A stretch of DNA of 64,000 nucleotides from UBA830 sp038146925 (GTDB lineage Bacteria; Pseudomonadota; Alphaproteobacteria; MPNO01; UBA830): positions 1-64,000 of the forward strand of contig JAYQSP010000002.1 in NCBI GenBank assembly GCA_038146925.1, read 5' to 3'. The position numbers and the translations under genes are program-made. This document shows, piece by piece, positions 17,874 to 26,693 of this stretch (its first letter is position 1; every line of letters begins with the position of its first letter). Under the pieces are notes generated by a model, which was not told the DNA's origin, searched no databases, and saw nothing but the letters and a program-made list of their open reading frames with translations.

Positions 17874-18778
17874 GTCGAAGTCTCCCGTTCTTTCTCGGCG
17901 CGTCTTCGGCGCGCCTCGCTCCACAGCGAATAGTAGCTGCCGCCGATGATAAGCGCGGCGCCCGGGATCAGCCAGATTTCCGGCACCTGGCCGAACAGGA
18001 AGAACCCGAACATCGCCGCCAGCGGCAGTTGAAGATAGAATGTCGGCATGACGACCACCGCCTCGGCCAGCGCCAGTGCGCGCGTCATGTAAATCTGCGA
18101 GTACAGGCTAAGCAGCGCGAAGGCGCCGATCAGCAGCCAGTCGGAAGCCGACGGCGGCGTCCAGTGATATATCCCCGGTCCAAGCGCCAGCGGCAGGTTG
18201 AGCGCGAACATGTAGAAGACCACCACGCTTGGATCGTCCTTGTAGGTAAGCACCCGCGTCGAAGCGGTGGCGCCCCCGTAGGCGACCGTGGTGTACAGCA
18301 TCCCGATGGTCGCAAGGCCGATTTCCGCGAAACCCGGACGGATCACGATGAAGGCGCCGGCAAGACCGAGCGACAGCGCAGCGATGCGTGGCCCGCTGAG
18401 ATGTTCGCGCATCCAGACGGCGAGAATGATCGCGGTGAAGACCGGTATCAGAAACGACAGCGCGGTCGCATCCGCCAGCGCCATTTTCGCCAAAGCGTAA
18501 AACCAGCAGAGATTGCCCGTGTAGACCAGGATCACCCGAAACCCGTACAGCTTCGCCTGCGACGTGCGCAGCACGCCGATGCCCGAACGGTACAGCCAGG
18601 GCAGCAGGATTGCGGTGCCGATCGCGGCCCGCAGCATGACCAGCATGTAAACGGAGAACGTTTCAGACAGTTCGCGCACTGTCACGAAGGTCAGCGCATA
18701 GGCCACTGCCGACACCGTCATCAGGACGATTGCCCGCGTCTGTTGCGGCAGTGCCAGATAGGCGGCGGGCGCTTTCAT
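17870..18778 (-). CDS. EamA/DMT-family transporter 7
   Basis: Protein of 302 residues. The ATG at 18778 overlaps the stop of the uracil-DNA-glycosylase-family gene (ATGA). Repeat one ends GAFIVIRPGFAEIG; the C-terminal helix is followed by an Arg/Glu-rich tail. The gene chain UDG family, transporter 7 and transporter 6 has overlapping junctions throughout, so the three are one transcription unit. Confidence 0.9.
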   Translation of the reverse strand: MKAPAAYLALPQQTRAIVLMTVSAVAYALTFVTVRELSETFSVYMLVMLRAAIGTAILLPWLYRSGIGVLRTSQAKLYGFRVILVYTGNLCWFYALAKMALADATALSFLIPVFTAIILAVWMREHLSGPRIAALSLGLAGAFIVIRPGFAEIGLATIGMLYTTVAYGGATASTRVLTYKDDPSVVVFYMFALNLPLALGPGIYHWTPPSASDWLLIGAFALLSLYSQIYMTRALALAEAVVVMPTFYLQLPLAAMFGFFLFGQVPEIWLIPGAALIIGGSYYSLWSEARRRRAEKERETST

Positions 18779-19362
18779 CCGATCAGCCCGTGTATGCGGC
18801 GGCGCAGTTCCGGCAGCAATTCGTCGTCGAACCACGGATTCTTCTTCTGCCAGCCAGCGGTCCGCCAACTCGGATGCGGCGTCGGAAAAATATCCGGCAG
18901 ATAGTCCCGCCAGGCGCGTACGGTTTCGGTCATGTTCTTCCGGCGCGATCTGCCGAGGTGATAGGCCTGCGCGTAGGAGCCGATCAGCAGCGTCAGTTCG
19001 ACGTTTGTCAGCGCCGACAGGACGGGCGCATGCCACAGCGGCGCGCATTCCTTGCGCGGCGGATAGTCGCCGCCATTTTCCATCGTGCCCGGATAGCAGA
19101 ACCCGACGGGGATGATGGCGAAGTTGTCTTCGTCGTAGAACGTGTCGTCGTCAACGTCGAGCCAGCCGCGCAACCGTTTGCCGCTGGGGTCGTCCCAGGG
19201 GATCCCGCTTTTGTGCACGCGAATGCCCGGCGCCTGGCCGATGATGCAGACCCGTGCCCGTTCGGTGCCGCGCACGACGGGACGCGCGCCCATCGGCAGG
19301 TGAGCCTCGCAATGGGTGCAGGCGCGGATATCGCGGAAAAGCGTTTCGAGGTCGTCTGTCAT
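18775..19362 (-). CDS. Uracil-DNA glycosylase family protein
   Basis: Protein of 195 residues of the uracil-DNA-glycosylase superfamily. The first active-site block is GQAPGIRVHKSGIPWDDPSGKR (about residues 42-63), followed by GFCYPG; the distal block is PTPHPSWR near residue 160. A CTHC pair near residue 15 resembles part of the iron-sulfur ligand set of family 4/5 enzymes, but I do not see a full four-Cys arrangement. The start at ATG 19362 gives the family N-terminus MTDDLETLFRDIRAC. It is translationally coupled to the two EamA genes downstream, an odd pairing. DNA repair activity is inferred, not certain. Confidence 0.85.
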   Translation of the reverse strand: MTDDLETLFRDIRACTHCEAHLPMGARPVVRGTERARVCIIGQAPGIRVHKSGIPWDDPSGKRLRGWLDVDDDTFYDEDNFAIIPVGFCYPGTMENGGDYPPRKECAPLWHAPVLSALTNVELTLLIGSYAQAYHLGRSRRKNMTETVRAWRDYLPDIFPTPHPSWRTAGWQKKNPWFDDELLPELRRRIHGLIG

Positions 19363-19419
19363 GGGCTTTCGGAAAGATAATGTCCTAGTATACGCCCGCG
19401 CCAGACAGGGAGGCCATGC

Positions 19420-19899
19420 GTGTTCAAAGTATTGTTCGTCTGTACCGGAAACATCTGCCGGTCGCCGACCGCCGAGGGCGTGTTCCGTCACCTGGTTTCG
19501 GAACGCGGTCTGGCCGACCGGATCCAGGCCGATTCCGCGGGGATCGGATCCTGGCATGTCGGCGATCCGCCCGATCCGCGTTCGGCGGAGACAGCACTGG
19601 CCCGCGGCGTCGATATCAGCGACCAGCGCGCACGCAAGGTCCGTCCCTACGATTTCGAGGAATTCGACCTGCTCCTGGCGATGGATTCCAGCCACCACGA
19701 CGCCATGACCCGCGCCTGCCCGCCGGAGCTGCAACCGCGCATTCGCATGTTCATGGACTATGCGCCGGATGCCGGCGTCCGCGACGTACCCGATCCCTAT
19801 TACGGAGCGGGCGACGGCTTCACCCGCGTCTACGACATGATCGAAGCGGCGTCGACCGGCCTGCTGGACGAGATCGAGGCGAACCATCTCGGCGGTTGA
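19420..19899 (+). CDS. Low-molecular-weight protein-tyrosine phosphatase
   Basis: Enzyme of 159 residues, full length for the family. The phosphate loop C-x5-R is residues 8-14 (CTGNICR), with Ser15 following, and the general acid is the Asp in VPDPYYG near residue 124. The start is GTG at 19420 behind AGGGAGG. It diverges from the UDG-family gene by 57 bases. The next gene (a kinase) overlaps its 3' end in another frame, so the two are probably coupled. Confidence 0.93.
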   Translation: MFKVLFVCTGNICRSPTAEGVFRHLVSERGLADRIQADSAGIGSWHVGDPPDPRSAETALARGVDISDQRARKVRPYDFEEFDLLLAMDSSHHDAMTRACPPELQPRIRMFMDYAPDAGVRDVPDPYYGAGDGFTRVYDMIEAASTGLLDEIEANHLGG

Positions 19900-20740
19900 T
19901 CTCGCCACCCGGATTGCCGCCATTACGGGCAGTCCGGTATCCACGCAGTCGTCCCTGTCCGGCGGCACGTTCGGCAGGCTGACGCGCCTGACACTGGCCG
20001 GCGGCGAACAGCTTGTCGCCAAAACTGCGCGCGGCGCCTCCAACTTGGCGCTTGAAGGCTGGATGCTGCAATACCTTGGGGCCCGCTCGCCTTTGCCGGT
20101 GCCGTCTGTCCTGCACGCGGACGATACACTTTTGCTGATGACCTACCTGCCGGCGGAAGGTTCGATCGACGACACGGCGGAAACCCATGCCGCCGAATTG
20201 ATCGCCGCGCTCCACGATGTGCGGGACGCGGATTTCGGGCTCGACCGGGATACCGTGATCGGTCCTCTGCCGCAGCCGAACGGCCGGTCGCCCGAATGGA
20301 TCCCGTTTCTGCGGGACCGGCGCCTGGTGTATATGGGCCGCGCGGCCTATGACGCAGGAAACCTGGACGGCGATACCCTGGCCCGGCTGGAAACCTTCTG
20401 CGCGCGGCTCGATGCCTATATCGAAGAACCGGAATACCCGTCACTGCTGCACGGGGATCTGTGGACGGGGAATGTTCTGGCGAGAGACGGGCGCATTTCC
20501 GGATTCATCGATCCGGCCATCTATTTCGGCCACCCGGAGATGGATCTCGCCTTTTCAACCCTGTTTGGAACGTTCGGAACGACGTTTTTCGACAGATACG
20601 GCGAAATTCGCCAGCTTAAACCGGGATTTTTCGAAGAAAGGCGCGATATCTGCAATTTATGGCCGATACTGGTGCATGCGAAACTTTTTGGGGGTCAATA
20701 CGGCCTTCAGGCGGCCGACATACTACAGCGCTTCGTATAG
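19895..20740 (+). CDS. Fructosamine kinase/phosphotransferase family protein, start unclear
   Basis: About 281 residues of kinase-like fold, close to the usual 285-290 of the fructosamine-3-kinase family. Visible are an N-lobe with SLSGGTFGRLTRLTLAGGEQLVAKTARG (glycine-rich strand and ATP-binding Lys), an acidic partner in LALEGWML, the catalytic loop HGDLWTGNVL and the metal-binding Asp in FIDPA. The homologous region reaches back to about 19895, at the end of the phosphatase gene, but no ATG, GTG or TTG occurs in this frame between the in-frame stop at 19838 and the TTG at 20045, which would delete the N-lobe. Either a rare start codon is used or a base is missing near 19895. The family repairs glycated proteins or phosphorylates related sugars. 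Confidence 0.75.
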   Translation, partial: VDLATRIAAITGSPVSTQSSLSGGTFGRLTRLTLAGGEQLVAKTARGASNLALEGWMLQYLGARSPLPVPSVLHADDTLLLMTYLPAEGSIDDTAETHAAELIAALHDVRDADFGLDRDTVIGPLPQPNGRSPEWIPFLRDRRLVYMGRAAYDAGNLDGDTLARLETFCARLDAYIEEPEYPSLLHGDLWTGNVLARDGRISGFIDPAIYFGHPEMDLAFSTLFGTFGTTFFDRYGEIRQLKPGFFEERRDICNLWPILVHAKLFGGQYGLQAADILQRFV

Positions 20741-20793
20741 GAATATTATTCTCCTTATTTCGCATGAGTTAGAAACCAATAATCGGAAAAACC

Positions 20794-20831
20794 TATAAAA
20801 GCGAAAACATTATTCGATTTTTTCGTTTATA
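20794..20831. promoter_or_regulatory. AT-rich imperfect palindrome upstream of cysE
   Basis: The 160 bases between the kinase stop and cysE are much richer in A and T than the surroundings. They contain TATAAAAGCGAAAA facing TTTTTTCGTTTATA around a 10-base centre. It could be an operator, or a terminator-like hairpin for the upstream pair. It is 70-107 bases ahead of the cysE start. Confidence 0.4.
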
Positions 20832-20900
20832 CCGCTGACGAAACAATCTTTTTCTCTCGGAGGCATTGTCCTGCGCCGTGGAACGCGCCATGTCCCCCAC

Positions 20901-21536
20901 ATGAAAGACGTTGCTGAAAGTACCGATATGCCCGTTTTCGAACGCCTGAAAGAAGACATCGACGTCATTCTGGAGAAAGATCCCGCCGCCCGATCGCGAC
21001 CGGAAGTCATTTTCTGCTATCCGGGTCTCCACGCGCTTCTGTTTCACCGGGCCGCGCATGCGGCCAGGCACGCCGGGTTTAAGTTCGTCGGCCGGTTCCT
21101 TTCCCATATCGCCCGTATGCTGACCGGGATCGAAATCCATCCCGCCGCAAAAATCGGCCGGCGCGTATTTATCGATCACGGCATGGGGCTGGTCATCGGC
21201 CAGACTGCCGAGGTCGGCAACGACGTCACGCTCTATCACGGCGTCACGCTTGGCGGCGTGTCGCTTAACCGCGAAAAGCGCCATCCCACCATCGGCGACT
21301 GCGTCGTAATCGGCTCCGGCGCGCAGGTGCTGGGGTCGGTGAGCGTCGGCGAAAAGGCGCTGATCGGCGCAAATGCCGTGGTGCTGTCGGACGTGCCGCC
21401 GGGCGTGACCATGGTCGGTATTCCCGCCCGCCAGGTGATGCCGCGCGACCGTACCGGCAGCCGCGACGAGTTCGCGGCTTACGGCATCCCGTACGGCGAC
21501 CTGCCGGATCCGGTGGAAAGGTACTGGAAGGCATGA
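20901..21536 (+). CDS. cysE: Serine O-acetyltransferase
   Basis: Transfers acetyl from acetyl-CoA to serine, the first step of cysteine synthesis. 211 residues: N-terminal helical part with FERLKEDIDVILEKDPAARSRPEV, then a left-handed beta-helix of hexapeptide repeats with GIEIHPAAKIGRRVFIDHG, the active-site His in DHGMG, YHGVTLGG, and the CoA-binding tail. This is the shorter CysE form. ATG 20901 is the first in-frame ATG; ATG 20928 (MPVFERLKED) is an alternative, and the only strong purine-rich site (GGAGG near 20859) is far upstream. It is followed after a 38-codon frame by cysK. Confidence 0.93.
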   Translation: MKDVAESTDMPVFERLKEDIDVILEKDPAARSRPEVIFCYPGLHALLFHRAAHAARHAGFKFVGRFLSHIARMLTGIEIHPAAKIGRRVFIDHGMGLVIGQTAEVGNDVTLYHGVTLGGVSLNREKRHPTIGDCVVIGSGAQVLGSVSVGEKALIGANAVVLSDVPPGVTMVGIPARQVMPRDRTGSRDEFAAYGIPYGDLPDPVERYWKA

Positions 21537-21649
21537 TGGGCGAAATTCAGACGTTGCGGGCGCGGCTGGACGACATCGACGGCAAGACGCCGGGAAACGA
21601 CAACGAAAGAGGCAACGCGGACGATCCCTGTATCGGCGAAACCCGCTGA
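21533..21649 (+). CDS. Small 38-residue ORF between cysE and cysK
   Basis: ATG 21533 overlaps the cysE stop (ATGATG arrangement), and the frame ends 23 bases before cysK. The peptide begins MMGEIQTLRARLDDID, a short amphipathic helix, then becomes polar and unstructured. The overlap argues that it may be translated by coupling; its brevity and lack of a recognised family argue for caution. No function is proposed. Confidence 0.35.
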   Translation: MMGEIQTLRARLDDIDGKTPGNDNERGNADDPCIGETR

Positions 21650-21672
21650 TCCGACACGAAAGCATTCAGACA

Positions 21673-22671
21673 ATGAACATAAGAGACGGCTTTTGCGAAA
21701 CAGTCGGCAACACGCCGCTGATTAAACTGAAAAAAGCGTCGGAACTGACAGGCTGCACTATCCTCGGCAAGGCGGAATTCCTGAACCCCGGCGGCTCGGT
21801 CAAGGACCGCGCGGCGCTCTATATGATTCTCGATGCCGAGAAGTCAGGCACGCTGCAGCCCGGCGGCGTCATCGTCGAAGGCACGGCCGGCAATACGGGC
21901 ATCGGTCTTGCCCTGGTAGCGAACGCACGCGGCTACCGCACCGTGATCGTCATTCCCGAAACCCAGAGCCGGGAAAAGATTGACATGCTGCGGCTGTGCG
22001 GCGCCGAACTGATGCCGGTTCCAGCCAAACCCTACAAGGACCCGGAAAACTATGTCCGCCGCTCGGAACGGGTCGCGGCCGAATATGCCAAAAAGGAGCC
22101 CAACGGCGCGCTGTGGGCGAACCAGTGGGACAACCCGGCAAACTGGAAAGGACATTACGAGTCCACCGGCCCCGAAATCTGGGACCAGACCGACGGCACG
22201 GTCGACGGTTTCATCTGCGCCATGGGGACCGGCGGTACGCTGGCCGGCATCTCGACCTATCTGAAAGAAAAGAACCCCGACATTAAAATCGGTCTTGCCG
22301 ACCCGGAAGGTGCGGCGATGTACAGCTACTTCAAGACCGGCGAGCTGGCGAGCGAAGGAAACTCCATCACCGAAGGCATCGGCCAGGGCCGCGTCACCGG
22401 CAACGTCGCCCAGGCGCAGGTCGATCTGCCGTTTCGGATTCCGGACGCCGAGGCGCTGCCGGTCGTGTTCGACCTGCTGAAGGACGAGGGCCTGTGTCTC
22501 GGCGGGTCGTCGGGCATCAACGTCGCCGGCGCGATCCGGCTGGCGCGGGAACTAGGCCCGGGCCACACCATCGTCACTATCCTCTGCGACGGCGGCCAGC
22601 GCTATCAGTCGAAGCTGTTCAACCCGGTATTTCTGAAGGAGAAGGGATTGCCGACGCCGGACTGGCTGTAA
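21673..22671 (+). CDS. cysK: Cysteine synthase A (O-acetylserine sulfhydrylase)
   Basis: PLP enzyme of 332 residues that makes cysteine from O-acetylserine and sulfide. The PLP lysine is in NPGGSVKDRAA (about residue 43), the substrate loop is EGTAGNTGIGLA, the phosphate-binding loop is GTGGTLAGIS, and GGSSGINVAGA supplies the pyridine-ring Ser. It is the longer CysK form with an extended C-terminus. It directly follows cysE, giving a two-step cysteine biosynthesis operon; no regulator is adjacent. Confidence 0.94.
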   Translation: MNIRDGFCETVGNTPLIKLKKASELTGCTILGKAEFLNPGGSVKDRAALYMILDAEKSGTLQPGGVIVEGTAGNTGIGLALVANARGYRTVIVIPETQSREKIDMLRLCGAELMPVPAKPYKDPENYVRRSERVAAEYAKKEPNGALWANQWDNPANWKGHYESTGPEIWDQTDGTVDGFICAMGTGGTLAGISTYLKEKNPDIKIGLADPEGAAMYSYFKTGELASEGNSITEGIGQGRVTGNVAQAQVDLPFRIPDAEALPVVFDLLKDEGLCLGGSSGINVAGAIRLARELGPGHTIVTILCDGGQRYQSKLFNPVFLKEKGLPTPDWL

Positions 22672-22697
22672 AACCGGTTTGCGCCGGCGGCATCGCA

Positions 22698-24077
22698 TCA
22701 ACGGTAACGCTTCTCCAGCATCTCAAAGACGGCGCGCAGGCTTTGCGCCTCGCCGCCGACCGGCCGGCCGGGGCGCGGCGACGTGTTCCACGCCATGATA
22801 TCGAAATGGGCCCATGGCGTGTTCTCGCCCACGAATTCCTGCAGGTACAGCGCCGCCGTGATGGCACCGCCGAACCCGCCTTCAGACACGTTGTTGATGT
22901 CCGCTACCTGGCTTTCGAGCAACTTGCGATAAGGCTGCCACAGCGGCAGACGCCAGATCGGATCCTGCACGGTCGCGGCCGCCTTTTCGAGATCCGCCGC
23001 GAGCCGGTCGTCGTTGCAGAACATGGCCGCAAGTTCGATCCCGACCGCGACGCGCGCTGCGCCCGTCAGGGTCGCGAAATCGACGATCATGTCCGGGTTT
23101 TCCGAATCGGCCGCCGCCAGCGCGTCGCACATCACCAGACGTCCTTCAGCGTCGGTATTGCCGATTTCGACCGTGATTCCTTTCCGGGTCCTGATTACGT
23201 CCAGCGGGCGGATCGCATTACCGGCGACGTTGTTCTCCACCGCCGGTACCAGCATCCGCAACCTCACCGGCAGCTTTAGCGCCATGATGAGGCTGGCCAG
23301 CCCCAGCGCATGCGCACCGCCGCCCATGTCCTTTTTCATTCGCAACATGCCGGCGGCGGGTTTGAGATCCAGCCCGCCGGTGTCGAAACACACACCCTTG
23401 CCGACGATCGACACTTTGGGATCGGATTTCTTTCCCCAGCGCAGATCGATCAGTCGGGGCGGATCGTCACTGGCGCGGCCGACCGCGTGAATGGTCGGAA
23501 AATTCTGTTTCAGCAGCGCGTCGCCGGCGATGACCTTTACATCCGCCCTGAACTGTTTTCCCAGTTTTCGCGCGGCGGCCGAAAGTTCCGACGGACCCAT
23601 GTCTTCCGCCGGCGTGTTGATCAGATCGCGGACCAGCGCGATCGCATTGGCCATGGCGTTGACACGCGCCTTGTCAGCGCGGGCCGGCCACACCAGGGTC
23701 GGCAGCTTCACCGACTTGCCCGACTTGTAGGCATCGAAGCTGTAACCACCCAGTGCCCACCCGGTCGCCGCCGCGGTTGCGCCCGCCGCGCCCATGCGGG
23801 CATCGATGCGGTAACTGCCTTCCGGCAGGTTCGTCGGGAGGCCCGCGTAATCCCACATCCCGTCATGATTTTCGACACCGAGCAGCACCCGCGACAGTTC
23901 CCCGCCTGCCCCCGAAACCAGGCTGACCTGCCCGGGTTTCGCTCTGAACCCCGACGATTTTACCCAGGACTGGATGTCTTTGGGCTCCTTCTTCAGCCAC
24001 GCGTCGAAGACCACGGTCTCGACGGGGGTAACGGGAACGGTTCTGGAATCTGCTTTGGCTCTGAAACTGGCGGTCAC
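22698..24077 (-). CDS. Leucyl aminopeptidase family protein (M17)
   Basis: Cytosolic two-metal aminopeptidase of 459 residues. The catalytic half has VGKGVCFDTGGLDLKP (metal-binding Lys and Asp), MKKDMGGGA, and the family signature NTDAEGRL with its Asp and Glu metal ligands and active-site Arg. The N-terminal half is short and divergent, as in the PepB/leucyl aminopeptidase family members of alphaproteobacteria. It converges on cysK with a 26-base gap. Likely role: peptide turnover. Confidence 0.92.
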   Translation of the reverse strand: MTASFRAKADSRTVPVTPVETVVFDAWLKKEPKDIQSWVKSSGFRAKPGQVSLVSGAGGELSRVLLGVENHDGMWDYAGLPTNLPEGSYRIDARMGAAGATAAATGWALGGYSFDAYKSGKSVKLPTLVWPARADKARVNAMANAIALVRDLINTPAEDMGPSELSAAARKLGKQFRADVKVIAGDALLKQNFPTIHAVGRASDDPPRLIDLRWGKKSDPKVSIVGKGVCFDTGGLDLKPAAGMLRMKKDMGGGAHALGLASLIMALKLPVRLRMLVPAVENNVAGNAIRPLDVIRTRKGITVEIGNTDAEGRLVMCDALAAADSENPDMIVDFATLTGAARVAVGIELAAMFCNDDRLAADLEKAAATVQDPIWRLPLWQPYRKLLESQVADINNVSEGGFGGAITAALYLQEFVGENTPWAHFDIMAWNTSPRPGRPVGGEAQSLRAVFEMLEKRYR

Positions 24078-24209
24078 GGGGCGCTCCTGTATTCTTCTCC
24101 CCCGAATATAGCGGATGCCCGTCGCGGGGCCAGAGCCGCCGGGACTTTACCCGCAACCGGAGATGGGCAAAGCTGGCCGGATACTCACGCCGACGCCGGG
24201 ATCTCCCGC

Positions 24210-25460
24210 ATGACTGAATCACATACCGCCGCCCCTGCCGTCGCGGCCGCGGCAGAGCCGCCGAAGCAGCTCCTGTTCGACGGTTCGCGCAAACCGCTGT
24301 TCTGGTTGCTGCTCCGCAATCTGGGGCTGACCATCGTAACGCTGGGGATATACCGGTTCTGGGCCAAAACGCGCGTCCGGCAGTTCTTCTGGCGGCATAC
24401 GAAACTGCTGGACGAACCGCTGGAATATCTCGGCACCGGCGCGGAACTGTTCGTGGGCTTTTTGATCGCCATCGTGATCCTGGTTCCGCTGGCCGCTATA
24501 TACTCGCTGCTCGGCTTCTTTTCAGTCGGTCAGCCTTTCGCGCTCTCGCTCGCAATCGATATCGTCTATTACACGCTGCTCGCGTTTCTGGTGCAGGTCG
24601 CGATCCACCGCATGCGGCGTTACCGGCTGACACGCACGGCATGGCGCGGGGTTCGGTTCGGCCTCGACGGTTCCTCGATCAGATACGCGCTGATTTCGTT
24701 CGGATACGGCATCCTCAGTATCATGACGTTGAGTCTGGCCCATCCCTGGCTGCGGGTCGCCACCATGAAATACTTTTTCAACAACGCCCGCTTCGGGACC
24801 GCGCCGCTGTCATTGGAGGCCAGCGGGCGCTGGCTGTTCAAACGCTGGCTGGTCGTCGCCGCGCCGCTGGCGGTGGGTCTGGCCTTTTTCTATATCGTTA
24901 ACGGCCCGCTGTTTCTCGAGATGATGGAGATCGACGCAAGATCCCAGGCCGGCGAGGAAGTCGGCGACGAAGCGCTGGCGCTGTTAAATCAAATTCTGTT
25001 ATGGCCGATTGCCCTGTTCTTCCTCTCGATCGTTCTGAGCATCTGGTACGGCGTCGTGGAATTCCGCTATCTGACGAACGGCGTGCAGTTGAAGAATGTC
25101 GGCCTGCGATCGGAGATATCGGCGCCGTTCGTGTACCGGGTTTACTTGGTGTTCTGGGTAGCGTTCCTGATATTGGGAGGGCTCATGGCTGGACTCGTAG
25201 CTTTGCTGGTGGGAGCGATCTCGGCCATCGCGCAGAATACCGGACTAGCACAGATTCTTCCGATCGGTTTGTTGATCACGTTCTTCCTGTTTTACGGCAT
25301 CCTCCGCACATTGCTGGTCGACGTCACGTTGCTGAAACGCGCCTGCGCCACCATGTCGGTCGCCAACCCGCAGGAACTGGACAGCGTGATCCAGTCCTCC
25401 GCCGATCTGCCGAGCCATGGCGAAGGCCTGGCGGATGCGCTGGACGTGGGCGGATTCTGA
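24210..25460 (+). CDS. DUF898 (YjgN-like) membrane protein
   Basis: Membrane protein of 416 residues with about six to seven hydrophobic segments. The N-terminal signature is LLFDGSRKPLFWLLLRNLGLTIVTLG followed by RFWAKTRVRQFFW, typical of DUF898. ATG 24210 fits the family start; a much longer open frame upstream is antisense to the aminopeptidase and rejected. The next gene, an M48 peptidase, begins three bases after its stop. That pairing is common for DUF898 proteins in alphaproteobacteria and suggests a joint envelope function. Confidence 0.88.
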   Translation: MTESHTAAPAVAAAAEPPKQLLFDGSRKPLFWLLLRNLGLTIVTLGIYRFWAKTRVRQFFWRHTKLLDEPLEYLGTGAELFVGFLIAIVILVPLAAIYSLLGFFSVGQPFALSLAIDIVYYTLLAFLVQVAIHRMRRYRLTRTAWRGVRFGLDGSSIRYALISFGYGILSIMTLSLAHPWLRVATMKYFFNNARFGTAPLSLEASGRWLFKRWLVVAAPLAVGLAFFYIVNGPLFLEMMEIDARSQAGEEVGDEALALLNQILLWPIALFFLSIVLSIWYGVVEFRYLTNGVQLKNVGLRSEISAPFVYRVYLVFWVAFLILGGLMAGLVALLVGAISAIAQNTGLAQILPIGLLITFFLFYGILRTLLVDVTLLKRACATMSVANPQELDSVIQSSADLPSHGEGLADALDVGGF

Positions 25461-25463
25461 CGC

Positions 25464-26606
25464 ATGTCTGATGGCACACGATACGCCGCCCGCTATTTCG
25501 ACGGCAAGACGGTGCGGGCGCAGGACGTGTCGATTGCGTTGACGGAGGAAGGGATCGCGATCTATCGGCAGACGGGGATTTTGCTCGCCACATGGGCCTC
25601 GGGCAATATCGTCCTCGCCGAACGGCCGCGGCGGGGCGAAGCCGCGCGTATCGGTCTGGAAGGCACCACGGCGCGGCTGATCGTGGAAGACCCCGGAGTG
25701 ATCGAGCAACTGTCGGAGATCGCGCCTGCCGCCCATCGGAGAATACGCGCCAATCGCAAAGCGGTTTTTAAAATCGGCGCGTGGTCGGGATTGGCGATCG
25801 GCGCCGTCGCCGTCATCGTGCTGGTTCTCATTCCGCTACTGTCGGCCCAGCTCGCGGAGCGTACGCCGGAGAGCGTCAAAAGGCGGATCGGCAACGCCAC
25901 GTTGGACCAGATCGTCGATATCCTGCCGCGCCTGCCGACAGAAAGCGGGCAGGTCAAATTCTGTACCGACCCGGAAGGCCTGACCGCGCTGCGTCGCCTG
26001 ACGGACCGCATGATGGCGGGCGCGGAAACAATACCCGATCTGCGGCTGACGGTCGTGAATGCAAAACTGGTGAACGCCTTTGCACTCCCCGGCGGCATCG
26101 TCGTACTGACCGACGGATTGCTCAAATCCGCGAAATCCCCCGAGGAAATCGCCGGCATCCTCGCGCATGAGATCGGCCATGTCGTCTACGCGCATCCTAC
26201 CCAGGCGATTTTCCGCACCACGGCGGTGTCGCTGCTGATCAGCGCCATGATCGGCGATTTTACCGGCGGCATCCTGATCGCGGGCGTCGCCGAGTGGGCA
26301 CTCAACAGCGCCTATTCCCGCGACGCGGAGCGTGAGGCGGATGATTTCGCCGTCCAACGCCTGAATGCCGCCAATGTCGACGGAGAAGGTCTGGCCCTGT
26401 TTTTCGAGCACATCATGAAAGAAGCGGGAGAATCTGGCGAAGAGTCGGAAGACAGCGTTTTCAAACTGATATCGACCCATCCGCCGTCGGCGGAACGCCT
26501 GGCGTTTATCCGTAGCAACGCCAGCGGAACCGGGAAGGCCATGACGGCGGCAGAGTGGAACGATCTGAAATGGGCCTGCCTGACCACCGCCGACCGGGCG
26601 CCGTGA
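25464..26606 (+). CDS. M48-family metallopeptidase
   Basis: Membrane-anchored zinc peptidase of 380 residues. An N-terminal PH-like or DUF7092-like part (residues 1-95) precedes one membrane segment (about 105-128), then a peptidase domain with HEIGH (about residue 235), a second hydrophobic stretch, and the third zinc ligand Glu in RDAEREADDFAV. The C-terminal STHPPSAERL block is the family marker. It forms an operon with the DUF898 protein. Likely periplasm-facing quality control, by analogy with BepA/HtpX relatives. Confidence 0.9.
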   Translation: MSDGTRYAARYFDGKTVRAQDVSIALTEEGIAIYRQTGILLATWASGNIVLAERPRRGEAARIGLEGTTARLIVEDPGVIEQLSEIAPAAHRRIRANRKAVFKIGAWSGLAIGAVAVIVLVLIPLLSAQLAERTPESVKRRIGNATLDQIVDILPRLPTESGQVKFCTDPEGLTALRRLTDRMMAGAETIPDLRLTVVNAKLVNAFALPGGIVVLTDGLLKSAKSPEEIAGILAHEIGHVVYAHPTQAIFRTTAVSLLISAMIGDFTGGILIAGVAEWALNSAYSRDAEREADDFAVQRLNAANVDGEGLALFFEHIMKEAGESGEESEDSVFKLISTHPPSAERLAFIRSNASGTGKAMTAAEWNDLKWACLTTADRAP

Positions 26607-26693
26607 CTTCAGCAGGCGCGCCGCAGTCTTTCATTGCCCAAGCCATCCCGCTAGCCTGTCGGGCCGCAACGCACTGACAACAGGAACGACCCC

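Noticed and set aside
23310..24209. N-terminal extension of the DUF898 protein
   Set aside because: The extra 300 codons are antisense to the M17 aminopeptidase and have no family similarity; the DUF898 signature starts shortly after 24210.
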